A DNA stretch of 64,000 bases from Clostridiales bacterium CCNA10 (GCA_003573975.1 AP018533.1:2604319-2668318), one strand, 5' to 3'; positions 37,044 through 48,397 are shown, counted from the stretch's first letter. Program-made: numbers and translations. The notes: a model not told the origin generated them from the sequence alone.

Positions 37044-38771
37044 ATGTCTTACCGGGAAAATTATGAGAACTGGCTGAACAGTCCCGCCCTCTCTCAGGAA
37101 GAAAAAGCGGAGCTGGAGGCCATACGCATGGACGAAAAGGAGATCGAGTCCCGCTTTTTTGACCAGCTGGCCTTCGGCACCGCCGGTCTGCGCGGCACCA
37201 TGGGCGTAGGTCTATACCGCATGAACGTCCATGTGATCCGCCATGCCACCCAGGCCTTTGCCCAGGTGATCCTGGAGGAGGGGCCGGAGGCCGCCGCCCG
37301 GGGCGTGGCTGTCTGCTTCGACTGCCGCAACAACTCCGGCCTTTTTGCCCGGGAGGCCGCCTGCGTCATGGCGGGCAACGGCATCCCCGTGCGCCTGTTC
37401 CAGGCCCTGCGCCCCACGCCGGAGCTGTCCTTCGCCGTACGGGAGTATGGCTGCATCGCCGGCATCAACGTCACCGCCAGCCACAACCCCAAGGAGTACA
37501 ACGGCTATAAGGTCTACTGGGAGGACGGAGCACAGCTGTCCCCCAGACACGCCGACGAGGTAGCCCGGAAGATGCGGGAGCTGGATGTGTTCGCCAGCGT
37601 CAAGACCATGGACTATGACCAGGCGGTATCTCAGGGAAAGATCACCCTTCTGGGAGCGGAGACCGACGAGCGCTTCCTGTCCAACGTCATGGAACAGGTG
37701 AACGACAAGGCCGTGGTGGAGCAGATGGCAGACACCTTCAAGATGGTGTACACCCCCTTCCACGGCACCGGCTATCAGCTCATCCCTGAGGCGCTGAAGC
37801 GGCTGGGCATGAAGCACGTCATCTGCGTGCCCGAGCAGATGGTCATTGACGGCAACTTCCCCACCGTGGCCTCCCCCAACCCGGAGAACCCGGAGGGCTT
37901 CTATCTGGCGGTAGATCTGGCCAAGGCCAACGACGCCGACTTCATTCTGGGCTCTGACCCCGACGCCGACCGCGTGGGCATCATGGTGCGTACCAAGGAC
38001 GACGACTTCGTAGTCATCTCAGGCAACCAGACGGGCGTGCTGCTGCTGGACTACCTGATCGGCGCCAAGAGGCGCACCGGCAAGATGCCTGAAAATCCCG
38101 TGGCCCTCAAGACCATCGTCACCACCGAGATGGCCCGGAAGGTGGCCGAGGTCAACGGTCTGAAGTGCTATGACACCTTCACCGGCTTCAAATTCCTGGC
38201 GGAGAAGAAGGACAAGCTGGAGAGCTCCGGCGATGGGAAGGTCATCTTCTCCTATGAGGAGTCCTATGGCTATATGCTGGGCGACTATGTCCGGGACAAG
38301 GACGCCGTTTCCGCCAGCGTGGAACTCACTGAGATGGCCGCCTGGTACGCTAGCCAGGGCATGACCCTGTATGACGCGCTCCAGGCCCTGTTCGAGAAGT
38401 ACGGCTACTACGGCGAAAAGACCCTGAATCTGGTCATGCCCGGCCTGGACGGCCTGAAAAAGATGGCCGACCTGATGGCCGGCCTGCGAGCGAAGCCCCC
38501 GGTGGAGATCGCCGGCGTGGCCGTCCGGGAGCAGAAGGACTATCAGGACGGCAGCGTGGTCCGGGTATCCGACGGCGTCCGAAGCGCTATGGAGCTGTCC
38601 GGCTCCAATGTGCTGCGCTATGAGATGGCCGATGGCACCAGCCTCATTGTCCGCCCCTCCGGCACTGAGCCTAAAGTGAAGGTCTATATCCTGGCCAACG
38701 GCGAGAACAAGGCCTTCTGTGATGAGAAGGTGGCCAAGTACGCCGCCTGGGCGGAGACCCTCAAGGGCTGA
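37044..38771 (+). CDS. Phosphoglucomutase/phosphomannomutase (alpha-D-phosphohexomutase)
   Basis: This enzyme interconverts hexose 1- and 6-phosphates for glycogen and envelope sugar synthesis. The 575 residues match the long PgcA-type form. The phosphoserine is Ser146 in TASHNP, the Mg site is GSDPDADRVG, the sugar loop is SYEESYGYMLGD, and the phosphate loop is RPSGTEPKVK. Substrate preference between glucose and mannose cannot be decided by eye. GGAGG precedes the ATG. Confidence 0.94.
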   Translation: MSYRENYENWLNSPALSQEEKAELEAIRMDEKEIESRFFDQLAFGTAGLRGTMGVGLYRMNVHVIRHATQAFAQVILEEGPEAAARGVAVCFDCRNNSGLFAREAACVMAGNGIPVRLFQALRPTPELSFAVREYGCIAGINVTASHNPKEYNGYKVYWEDGAQLSPRHADEVARKMRELDVFASVKTMDYDQAVSQGKITLLGAETDERFLSNVMEQVNDKAVVEQMADTFKMVYTPFHGTGYQLIPEALKRLGMKHVICVPEQMVIDGNFPTVASPNPENPEGFYLAVDLAKANDADFILGSDPDADRVGIMVRTKDDDFVVISGNQTGVLLLDYLIGAKRRTGKMPENPVALKTIVTTEMARKVAEVNGLKCYDTFTGFKFLAEKKDKLESSGDGKVIFSYEESYGYMLGDYVRDKDAVSASVELTEMAAWYASQGMTLYDALQALFEKYGYYGEKTLNLVMPGLDGLKKMADLMAGLRAKPPVEIAGVAVREQKDYQDGSVVRVSDGVRSAMELSGSNVLRYEMADGTSLIVRPSGTEPKVKVYILANGENKAFCDEKVAKYAAWAETLKG

Positions 38772-38832
38772 GCAGCCCCGCTCCCCGTCCAGCCCGGAGC
38801 ATTGCGCTCCGGCTCCATCCCCCTTTCTGCAT

Positions 38833-38870
38833 AAGACCGGCCCCGCTTCTTCTGGAGCGGGGCCGGTCTT
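38833..38870. terminator. Bidirectional terminator
   Basis: AAGACCGGCCCCGC pairs with GCGGGGCCGGTCTT, between the convergent mutase and desulfidase-like genes. Confidence 0.85.
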
Positions 38871-38896
38871 CCTTGCGTTTCAGTTGGGCCGCGGGA

Positions 38897-40174
38897 TCAC
38901 TCCAGCATGATCTTGATGATCTCCTTGTCGGTCTCCTTCATGCCCTCGCGGGCCAGGCGGCCAACATTCCGAATGGTATTTTCCACGCCCTTGGAGACGA
39001 TTCCGTCCCCGCCAAAGAACTGGTTTCCATCCCGGTACATCCAGTATCCCAGGATACCGGCGTCCACCGCGGCGGCGATCTTGGCCGCGCAGGAGGCCTT
39101 GGCGCCGTCGCACACCACGCCGGAGACCACCGCCAGTGCGTTCACCACCGTGTGGGCGATCTCCTCATAGCCGCCCCCGTACAGATAGGCGATCCCCGCC
39201 CCCGCTCCACAGCCGGCGCTGATGGCCCCGCAGTAGGCGGACAAACGGCCGATCCCGGACTTCTGATGAATGGTGATGAGGTCGGACAGCACCACCGCCC
39301 GCAGCATCTTCTCCTCAGAGGCCCCCAACTCCTTGGCATAGACCACCACCGGGACGGAGGCGGTGATCCCCTGGTTCCCACTGCCTGAGACGATGACCAC
39401 CGGCAGCTCACAGCCGTTCATCCTGGCGTCGGAGCCCGCCGCGGCATAGGCCTTGGCCCGGACCTTCACATCGTCCCCGTCGTGCTTCAGCAGCACTGAG
39501 CCGATGTTCGCCCCATAGTTTCCCCGGAGTCCCTCCTGGGCGATGGCATAGTTGTAGTCGATCTGACGCTGGACCAAGGCCCGGACATCGTCCAGCTCCA
39601 CCGTGTCTGCGAACTCCAGGGCCCCCTCGATGCTCAGCAGGCTCTTCTCGTCGCAGGGGCTCTCCCGCTCCGCCGCCTCCTCCCGCTGGAGGAGGGTCTG
39701 CCCGTTCTTCCGCTTCCGGATCACATTGGTGTGGAAGCCCGATATGGCCGCCTCGCTGCTGGAGCCGTCCCCGCCGAAGGCCAGCACTTCAATATAGAAG
39801 ATTTGGGAGGTGGCGGCCAGCCCCACCTGGATGGGACAGCGCTCCAGGAAAGTGCGGATCTCCCCCACCTGCTCCGAAGTGACCTGGGCGATGACCTCCA
39901 GCTCCCGCTCCGCCTGTCCCACCGCCGCGCCGGCGGCCGCGGCGGCCTGGATCCCCCGGAGCCCTCCGGTATTGGGTACCACCACGCTCTTGACATTTTT
40001 CAGGATATTCCCGCTGACATTGACCTCCATCCGCACCGGCATACTGCCCAGCAGATCCCGCGCCATCGCCGCGGCATAGGCCACCGCGATGGGCTCTGTG
40101 CACCCCATGGCGGGCAGCAGCTCTTCCTCCAAGATCTTCAGGTAAGTCTGATACCGAATGTCCGTTTTCCGCAT
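38897..40174 (-). CDS. UPF0597 / L-cysteine desulfidase-like iron-sulfur protein (CyuA family)
   Basis: The 425-residue protein resembles the archaeal L-cysteine desulfidase and bacterial CyuA/YhaM group, which breaks cysteine into pyruvate, ammonia and sulfide using a [4Fe-4S] cluster. Candidate ligands are Cys25 (PAMGCTEPIA, where the family ligand is expected) and the C-terminal cysteines in SAYCGAISAGCG and VVCDGAKASCAAK. ATG 40174 has AAGGAG upstream; the long open frame before it lacks a ribosome site. An L-serine deaminase role is the alternative. No cysteine-responsive regulator is adjacent. Confidence 0.82.
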   Translation of the reverse strand: MRKTDIRYQTYLKILEEELLPAMGCTEPIAVAYAAAMARDLLGSMPVRMEVNVSGNILKNVKSVVVPNTGGLRGIQAAAAAGAAVGQAERELEVIAQVTSEQVGEIRTFLERCPIQVGLAATSQIFYIEVLAFGGDGSSSEAAISGFHTNVIRKRKNGQTLLQREEAAERESPCDEKSLLSIEGALEFADTVELDDVRALVQRQIDYNYAIAQEGLRGNYGANIGSVLLKHDGDDVKVRAKAYAAAGSDARMNGCELPVVIVSGSGNQGITASVPVVVYAKELGASEEKMLRAVVLSDLITIHQKSGIGRLSAYCGAISAGCGAGAGIAYLYGGGYEEIAHTVVNALAVVSGVVCDGAKASCAAKIAAAVDAGILGYWMYRDGNQFFGGDGIVSKGVENTIRNVGRLAREGMKETDKEIIKIMLE

Positions 40175-40226
40175 AGGACTCACTCCTTCCTGCCCGCCCC
40201 TCTCCGGGCGGCGCGTTCCGCTCTCT

Positions 40227-40256
40227 ATTTTATCACAGATATGACTCTTCACACAA
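40227..40256 (-). promoter_or_regulatory. Candidate promoter of the UPF0597 gene
   Basis: On the minus strand TTGTGT (40256-40251), 18 bases, TAAAAT (40232-40227). Confidence 0.5.
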
Positions 40257-40258
40257 GA

Positions 40259-40298
40259 GCGACCGCCCGGAGCCAGACAGGCCCCGGGCGGTCGTTTT
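40259..40298. terminator. Hairpin after nrdD
   Basis: CGACCGCCCGG pairs with CCGGGCGGTCG; the T-tract is on the plus strand, and on the minus strand CTCTTGTG follows. It separates nrdD from the UPF0597 promoter. Confidence 0.6.
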
Positions 40299-40313
40299 AA
40301 CCTGCGAGAGGGC

Positions 40314-42701
40314 TCACACCGCCGCCTGGGTGCGCTGTCTCTCCGCGAATTTTTTGATGGGCCCCAGCCCGGTGATCTTCTCCGGCTGGTCCGCCCCGTC
40401 CAGCACCAGCGTGGGGGCCTGACGGACGCCATACCGGGTGGTCAACTCCGGGGACTCCTCCGCCACCACCTTGCGGTAGGGGATGTCCGCCTTTTGCAGC
40501 AGGTTCTCCGCCTGGCGGCAGTTGGGGCAGGTGCGGGTGGTAAAGAGCATCAGCTCCGTCCCCTCCGCCGCCCCGGACGGCTCCGCCGGCGCGGTGACCT
40601 GGGCCCCCGCCCGCCCGGCTCTCCGCAGTTGGGAGGCGGAGATGTCGTACACCTTCCGGTCCTTGAACTCCTGGGTCTTGCCGTCGTTCCAGTTCTGCAC
40701 TGGGCGGTAGTAGCCGGTGATCCGGCTGTACACCTCAGTGGTGCGGCCGCAGATGGGGCAGGTGTACTGTTCCCCGGACAGATAGCCGTGGTCGGCGCAC
40801 ACGGAGTAGGTGGGGGACATGGTGTAATAGGGCAGCTTGTAGTTCTCGGCGATCTTCCGCACCAGGGCGGCCGCCGCCTGCCAGGAGGGCAGCTTCTCCC
40901 CCAGGAAGGCGTGGAACACCGTGCCGGAGGTATACAGAGTCTGAAGCTCGTCCTGCACATCCAGCGCTGAGAAGATGTCCTCCGTGTAGCCTACCGGCAG
41001 ATGGGAGGAGTTGGTGTAGTAGGGGGTGCCGTTCTCATTGGCGGTGATGATGCCGGGGAACTCCGCTTTGTCGTGCTTGGCAAAGCGGTAGGTGGTGGAC
41101 TCAGCGGGGGTGGCCTCCAGGTTATAGAGGTCTCCGTACTGCTCCTGATAGTCGCTCAGCCGCTCTCTCATGTGGTTGAGCACATCCTTGGCGAAGGCCT
41201 GGGTCTTCTCCTGGGTCAGGTCGGCCCGGAGCCAGCTGGCGTTGAGCCCCACCTCGTTCATGCCGATGAGGCCGATGGTGGAAAAGTGGTTATCAAAGTT
41301 CCCGAGATAACGCTTTGTATAGGGATACAGTCCCGCATCCAGCAGCTTGGTGATCACGGTGCGCTTGGTCTTGAGGGACCGGGCGGAGATGTCCATCAGC
41401 TTGTCCAGACGCTGATAGAAGTCGGCCTCGTCCTTGGCCAGATAGGCGATGCGGGGCAGGTTGATGGTGACCACGCCCACACTCCCGGTGGACTCGCCGG
41501 AGCCGAAGAAGCCGCCGGACTTTTTCCGCAGCTCCCGCAGGTCCAGGCGCAGGCGGCAGCACATGGAGCGCACGTCGGAGGGCTCCATGTCGGAGTTGAT
41601 GTAGTTGGAGAAATAGGGGGTGCCGTACTTGGCGGTCATCTCAAAGAGGAGTTTATTGTTCTCCGTCTCGGACCAGTCGAAATCTCTGGTGATGGAGTAG
41701 GTGGGAATGGGGTACTGGAAGCCACGCCCGTTGGCATCGCCCTCGATCATGATCTCGATGAAGGCCTTGTTCACCATATCCATCTCCTGTTTACAGTCCC
41801 CGTAGGTAAAGTCCATCTCCTTGCCGCCTACAATGGCTGGCAGGTCTTTCAGGTCCTTGGGCACCGTCCAGTCCAGGGTGATATTGGAGAAAGGGGCCTG
41901 TGTGCCCCAGCGGCTGGGGGTGTTCACCCCATAGACGAAGGACTGGATGCACTGTTTGACCTCTTTCTGGCTCAGGTGGTCCACTTTGACGAAGGGGGCC
42001 AGATAGGTATCGAAGGAAGAAAACGCCTGCGCCCCCGCCCACTCATTCTGCATGATGCCCAGGAAGTTGACCATTTGGTTGCACAGGGTGGACAGGTGGC
42101 TGGCCGGAGCAGAGGTGATCTTCCCCGGAATGCCCCCCAGCCCCTCCTGAATGAGCTGCTTCAGGGACCAGCCCGCGCAGTAGCCGGTGAGCATGGACAG
42201 GTCATGGATGTGGATCTCCGCGTTGCGGTGGGCGTTGGCCACCTCCTGGTCATAGATCTCGCTGAGCCAGTAGTTGGCGGTGATGGCCCCGGAGTTGGAC
42301 AGGATCAGGCCGCCCACAGAGTAGGTGACGGTGGAGTTCTCTTTCACTCGCCAGTCGTTGATTTGGAGGTAGTCATCCACCAGATCCTTATAGTTCAGCA
42401 GCGTGGAGTTGACGTTACGCACCTTCTCCCGCTGCTTGCGGTACAGGATATAGGCCTTTGCCACGTCGGCGTACCCTGCCTCGGACAGCACGGTCTCCAC
42501 GCTGTCCTGGATGTCCTCCACCGCAATGCGGCCGTCCCGGATCTTGGGCTCAAAATCTGCGGTCACCCGCAGGGCCAGCAGGTCGATGACGCTGGGATGA
42601 AACTGCTTATTCAGGGCCTGGAACGCCTTGGTGATGGCGGCGCTGATCTTTCCGATCTCAAAACGGGCGGCGGTGCCGTCCCGCTTCGTCACTTGATACA
42701 T
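40314..42701 (-). CDS. nrdD: Anaerobic ribonucleoside-triphosphate reductase with C-terminal glutaredoxin-like domain
   Basis: This class III enzyme makes deoxynucleotides without oxygen, using a glycyl radical. The 795 residues are longer than usual. An N-terminal ATP-cone (about 1-95, YQVTKRDGTAARFEIGKI) is followed by the catalytic barrel, a zinc region with CPIC, and the radical site RITGYYRP with Gly663. After a Pro/Ala linker comes an added thioredoxin-fold domain with Cys725-x2-Cys728 (RTCPNC) and a QAPTLVLDG cis-Pro loop, like glutaredoxin or NrdH. The fused domain may supply reducing power. No nrdG activase is adjacent. ATG 42701 follows GAGAGGAAG. Confidence 0.94.
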   Translation of the reverse strand: MYQVTKRDGTAARFEIGKISAAITKAFQALNKQFHPSVIDLLALRVTADFEPKIRDGRIAVEDIQDSVETVLSEAGYADVAKAYILYRKQREKVRNVNSTLLNYKDLVDDYLQINDWRVKENSTVTYSVGGLILSNSGAITANYWLSEIYDQEVANAHRNAEIHIHDLSMLTGYCAGWSLKQLIQEGLGGIPGKITSAPASHLSTLCNQMVNFLGIMQNEWAGAQAFSSFDTYLAPFVKVDHLSQKEVKQCIQSFVYGVNTPSRWGTQAPFSNITLDWTVPKDLKDLPAIVGGKEMDFTYGDCKQEMDMVNKAFIEIMIEGDANGRGFQYPIPTYSITRDFDWSETENNKLLFEMTAKYGTPYFSNYINSDMEPSDVRSMCCRLRLDLRELRKKSGGFFGSGESTGSVGVVTINLPRIAYLAKDEADFYQRLDKLMDISARSLKTKRTVITKLLDAGLYPYTKRYLGNFDNHFSTIGLIGMNEVGLNASWLRADLTQEKTQAFAKDVLNHMRERLSDYQEQYGDLYNLEATPAESTTYRFAKHDKAEFPGIITANENGTPYYTNSSHLPVGYTEDIFSALDVQDELQTLYTSGTVFHAFLGEKLPSWQAAAALVRKIAENYKLPYYTMSPTYSVCADHGYLSGEQYTCPICGRTTEVYSRITGYYRPVQNWNDGKTQEFKDRKVYDISASQLRRAGRAGAQVTAPAEPSGAAEGTELMLFTTRTCPNCRQAENLLQKADIPYRKVVAEESPELTTRYGVRQAPTLVLDGADQPEKITGLGPIKKFAERQRTQAAV

Positions 42702-42777
42702 GGATCTCTTCCTCTCATCCTGATGTAACCGCGCCGGCGGACAGCTCTCTGCTTGCCACCGTGCGCGGTATGGTCCC

Positions 42778-42806
42778 ACTATACCACGCCCCCCGGACCC
42801 AGTCAA
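42778..42806 (-). promoter_or_regulatory. Promoter of nrdD
   Basis: On the minus strand TTGACT (42806-42801), 17 bases, TATAGT (42783-42778). The -35 box overlaps the proximal NrdR-like box. Confidence 0.85.
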
Positions 42807-42844
42807 TATATAGATGTATCCAAAAATTCTTATACAATATCTAG
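42804..42844. promoter_or_regulatory. Paired NrdR boxes upstream of nrdD
   Basis: CAATATATAG (42804-42813) and CAATATCTAG (42835-42844) repeat exactly 31 bp apart, three helical turns. This is the known spacing of tandem NrdR boxes, and the cores fit the AT-rich NrdR motif. The promoter-proximal box covers the -35 element, consistent with repression when deoxynucleotides are plentiful. Confidence 0.82.
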
Positions 42845-43004
42845 CGTTATCTCCGAACCATTTGGGCCCCAGGGGTTTGGAGCCTCTCTCACCTTCCTGG
42901 GCGCGGCGGATTTCCCGGCCGGCAGCCCTTCTGCTCCAGAGCAGCGCCCCAGCTCCGTCATCGCTGGGACGCACAGCGCCACACCATATCGGGAACAAAA
43001 TTTC

Positions 43005-43262
43005 AGGCCCCCACCCGATGGGTGGGGGCCTCAGCTTGTCGAAAAAGCTCTCCTGCAAGGAGTTCCGTCGCCCGAAGGCGACGGAATAAAATTGAATCTC
43101 GTCATTTCCGGGGGCATGTACCTCGGAAATGACACTTCTCACGAAAGCTTCGCCGACAATTTCGCAAGAAATCGAGACGAAGCTTTCGTGCAATCCTCCT
43201 CGAAAAAGTGGCTATGCCACTTTTTCGACAGTCTCAGGCCCCCACCCGATGGGTGGGGGCCT
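43005..43262. repeat. 258-bp inverted-repeat (MITE-like) element
   Basis: Both ends carry the same 27-base hairpin AGGCCCCCACC-CGATG-GGTGGGGGCCT (43005-43031, 43236-43262). Each is followed inward, after a 5-base gap, by TGTCGAAAAAG (43037-43047), present inverted on the right (43220-43230). Inside are further stems: TTCCGTCGCC/GGCGACGGAA (43063-43086), GTCATTTCCG/CGGAAATGAC (43101-43133), CACGAAAGCTTCG/CGAAGCTTTCGTG (43140-43190), and a 13-bp stem at 43200-43228. No coding frame fits. The right hairpin may serve as the ppdK terminator. No target duplication was recognised. Confidence 0.78.
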
Positions 43263-43284
43263 GTTGTCCATTCAGAAAATGGGA

Positions 43285-45918
<2,634 letters not shown>

Positions 45919-46055
45919 TTTACTTCATTCCTTTCTGTATGCTTGCATAGCGGGTCCAGTAGAGGTACAGTGTTCCTCCTTACACAGGGGGACTCTGAAC
46001 CCTTCCGGCCCGCTTTCATGCCAGTGGTGCGGCAGGCAGAATCTGCCGCGAAAAT

Positions 46056-46084
46056 ATTATACCTATTTGAAGGAAATATTGCAA
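46056..46084 (-). promoter_or_regulatory. Promoter of ppdK
   Basis: On the minus strand TTGCAA (46084-46079), 17 bases, TATAAT (46061-46056). The leader of about 130 bases holds only a small GGCAGA/TCTGCC hairpin. Confidence 0.82.
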
Positions 46085-46152
46085 CTGCTTCTCCACTGTT
46101 TTTCCCTCTTTTTCTGAATCCCAAACTGCTTTTCCGCTTTCTTGTGGAAAAT

Positions 46153-46242
46153 GCCCTTTGAGCCAAAGGGCCCGGCCTCGCTCGCCCGCCGCTTTTGAAC
46201 GCAGCGGAGGCCGTGCGGACCTTCTTGATGTCCGCACGGCCT
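46153..46242 (-). terminator. Two hairpins after the sigma-partner gene
   Basis: AGGCCGTGCGGAC/GTCCGCACGGCCT (46208-46242) is followed by GCCCTTTG/CAAAGGGC (46153-46171) with ATTTTCC after it on the minus strand. The second looks like the actual terminator. Nothing else is seen in this gap. Confidence 0.6.
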
Positions 46243-46250
46243 CTGAATAC

Positions 46251-47732
46251 TCAGCCGAACAGCTCCACCTCTTCTTCCAGGGGGTGGAACTGGAGCGCGT
46301 CCTGGACCGTCAGAAATACTCCCGCCCGGTTCCATGCGCTGGTCATCCGCTTCTCCATGGCGGTCACCACAGGGTACTGGAGCCAGCTGCGCTGGTGGGT
46401 GTAATTCACCCAGCTGCTGATGAGATAGCCGTCCTGGAGCTCCGCCACGGGATAGGCGAGATAGCCCCGCTGCCGCCCTCCGTCCGCCGGGAAGGAGAAT
46501 GCGGCAAAGATGTCCGTACTCTGCTGCTCCCCCCAGAAGACGCTGTCTGAGGTGAAGGTCTGCTCGCCCAGGGAGAAGTACGGCGCGGCATACTCCCTTC
46601 CATCCCGGCTGTACAGCACCCGGCCGGTCACCTCCCCGGCCTTGATCCAGCCCTCCGGGATGTCCCGGTACACCGGCCAGAGCTGGACGGATTCCGTCCC
46701 ATAGAAGCCAGGGTCCTCCGTCCAGAGGAAATGGTGGATCAGGACCCACCGCTCCCGCTCACCCGCCAGCCTCACCCCGACGCCGGTGACCCGCAGCTCC
46801 TCCGGTCCCCTGCCGTCCTCAGAAAAGGTCTCGCCGGTGACATCCACCACCACCTCGACCCCATCCCGGCAGGCCTCAAGGTCCTCCGGAGCCAGATCGT
46901 TCAGCACCTCCTCCGGAAAGCCCAGCGTCAGTAGCTTGGCCCTTACATCCTCCAGGCCGGCCTGGGCTGTCTCCTCCACCGGACGCCAGTCCATGGGATA
47001 ACGGTTCCCAAACAGGTAGCCGCAGGCTCCGCCGATCAGGACCAACAGGACCAGCCCCTTGACCACCCATCCATCCGGGATCCGGACCGGGGCGGACTGG
47101 ATCCCATACCCCGCCTCATCCAGTTCCCGGGAGCAGCGGAACAGGCTGCGGAGGATCAAGAAGTACACAGCCAGCAGAGCGGCGACCAAAATCAGCCCGC
47201 CGTACTCCACCACACCCAGGACACACATCAGGAGGTACCAGATCACCAGACCCCCCGCGGCCCCGGCACGGGGCGGGAGCCCTGCCTTTTCCCGCACTGC
47301 CCGCAGCCCCTGCCAGAGGCACACATACACCGCCAAAAGGAGCAGTAAGCTGGCCCATTTCAGCGGGACCAAAAGGGCAGAGAGGACGCCGGCGCTGACC
47401 CAGATGGTGGTGTTCAGGAGCAAAAGCAGGAAAAAGTGGACTGCCCGGAGCAGCGTCAAGACAAAGCAGCTTCGGAACCATCGGTTTTCACGCCGCAGGC
47501 TGCGGAAGCCCAGCAGCATCAGCACCACCCCAACGGCGGGGAGGATCGTATCCAGAAGCCAGAAATTCAGCGTGACGGTGGACAGAGCCATTCCCACCAG
47601 CACCCGGTTCCAGGCCCTTTTCCAGGGGGTCACTTCCTCCACGATCCCCTCTGGCGGAAGGTCCGGCAGGCCGGCTCCCAGCATAGCTTCAAATTCCCCC
47701 TCGCTCAGTTCTTCCCATTTCCGGTCATCCAT
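46251..47732 (-). CDS. Polytopic membrane protein, probable ECF sigma partner
   Basis: The 493-residue protein starts with a charged cytoplasmic segment rich in Glu/Asp (MDDRKWEELSEGEFEAML). About six hydrophobic helices between 45 and 240 follow, then an extracytoplasmic domain of about 240 residues with many acidic and aromatic residues. I do not recognise a family. Its start lies inside the last codons of the sigma factor gene (8-base overlap, GGGGGG ribosome site), so the two are coupled. By position it is a likely sensor or anti-sigma, but the sequence does not show a known anti-sigma domain. Confidence 0.7.
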   Translation of the reverse strand: MDDRKWEELSEGEFEAMLGAGLPDLPPEGIVEEVTPWKRAWNRVLVGMALSTVTLNFWLLDTILPAVGVVLMLLGFRSLRRENRWFRSCFVLTLLRAVHFFLLLLLNTTIWVSAGVLSALLVPLKWASLLLLLAVYVCLWQGLRAVREKAGLPPRAGAAGGLVIWYLLMCVLGVVEYGGLILVAALLAVYFLILRSLFRCSRELDEAGYGIQSAPVRIPDGWVVKGLVLLVLIGGACGYLFGNRYPMDWRPVEETAQAGLEDVRAKLLTLGFPEEVLNDLAPEDLEACRDGVEVVVDVTGETFSEDGRGPEELRVTGVGVRLAGERERWVLIHHFLWTEDPGFYGTESVQLWPVYRDIPEGWIKAGEVTGRVLYSRDGREYAAPYFSLGEQTFTSDSVFWGEQQSTDIFAAFSFPADGGRQRGYLAYPVAELQDGYLISSWVNYTHQRSWLQYPVVTAMEKRMTSAWNRAGVFLTVQDALQFHPLEEEVELFG

Positions 47733-48264
47733 TCTGGTCACCCCCCAACATCTTCCTCAGCCGCCGTTTCAGCCTGTACAGCTTCCCCTCCACCGCCCGC
47801 TCCGTCATGCCCAGCTCCGCAGCGATCCGGGCGGTGGTTTGCAGGTAATAGTATTTCCGGTAAAACAGCAGCCGCTCCTCCGGCAGCAGGCGGCCCAGGG
47901 CCTCCAACAGCTCCTGCTCCCGTTCCCGCCGCACCACTTCCTCCTCCGGAGAGGGGCCCGCCGCCGTGTGTTCTGTCAGTTCCTCCGCTCCCGCATGACG
48001 TGCATTTTTTCTTGCATGATTCAGCGCGGTATTCCGGGCCACCGCCGTCAGCCACACGTTCCAGCTGCCACGCTGCCGACTGAACTGGCCGATATGCTCC
48101 CACACCTGCATGGCCGCCTCGGAGAGGCATTCCTCCCGGTCCCGGGGATCCTGTAAGATGCCGCTGATGACGTACCGCATCAGCGGCCCATAGTGCCGCA
48201 GCAGAGCATCCATGCCCTCTTCCCTGCGCTCCGCCAGCAGCGCTGTGATCTCCTGCTCCTGCAC
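47725..48264 (-). CDS. ECF-type RNA polymerase sigma factor
   Basis: This 179-residue sigma-70 family protein has region 2 (about 25-90, with MRYVISGIL and SEAAMQVWEHIGQF) and region 4 (about 125-175, LPEERLLFYRKYYYLQTTARIAAELGMTERAVEGKLYRLKRRL). GTG at 48264 is preferred, with GGGGG upstream; an ATG 14 codons earlier lies in what looks like a -10 region. It is paired with the membrane protein downstream. The signal and regulon are unknown. Confidence 0.87.
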   Translation of the reverse strand: MQEQEITALLAERREEGMDALLRHYGPLMRYVISGILQDPRDREECLSEAAMQVWEHIGQFSRQRGSWNVWLTAVARNTALNHARKNARHAGAEELTEHTAAGPSPEEEVVRREREQELLEALGRLLPEERLLFYRKYYYLQTTARIAAELGMTERAVEGKLYRLKRRLRKMLGGDQNG

Positions 48265-48363
48265 ATCGCCGCCCCCTTTCCAAACGTTCTCTACTCTATC
48301 ATACACGCCTCAGCCCAAAATCCCACGGATTTTTTGTGATTGCGCCGCAGCGGCGGCGGTAAA

Positions 48364-48397
48364 AAGAAGAAAACCCCCGCCGGATGGCGGGGGTTTT
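48364..48397 (-). terminator. Terminator of the str operon after tuf
   Basis: AAACCCCCGCC pairs with GGCGGGGGTTT; the minus-strand tail is TTCTTCTTTTT. Confidence 0.92.

Noticed and set aside
42702-43193. N-terminal extension of NrdD by about 160 residues
   Set aside because: The stretch covers the nrdD promoter, NrdR boxes and part of the hairpin element; the family start is at the ATP-cone.
43005-43262. CRISPR array
   Set aside because: Only two copies of a hairpin 231 bases apart with other stems between them; no regular spacers and no cas genes.
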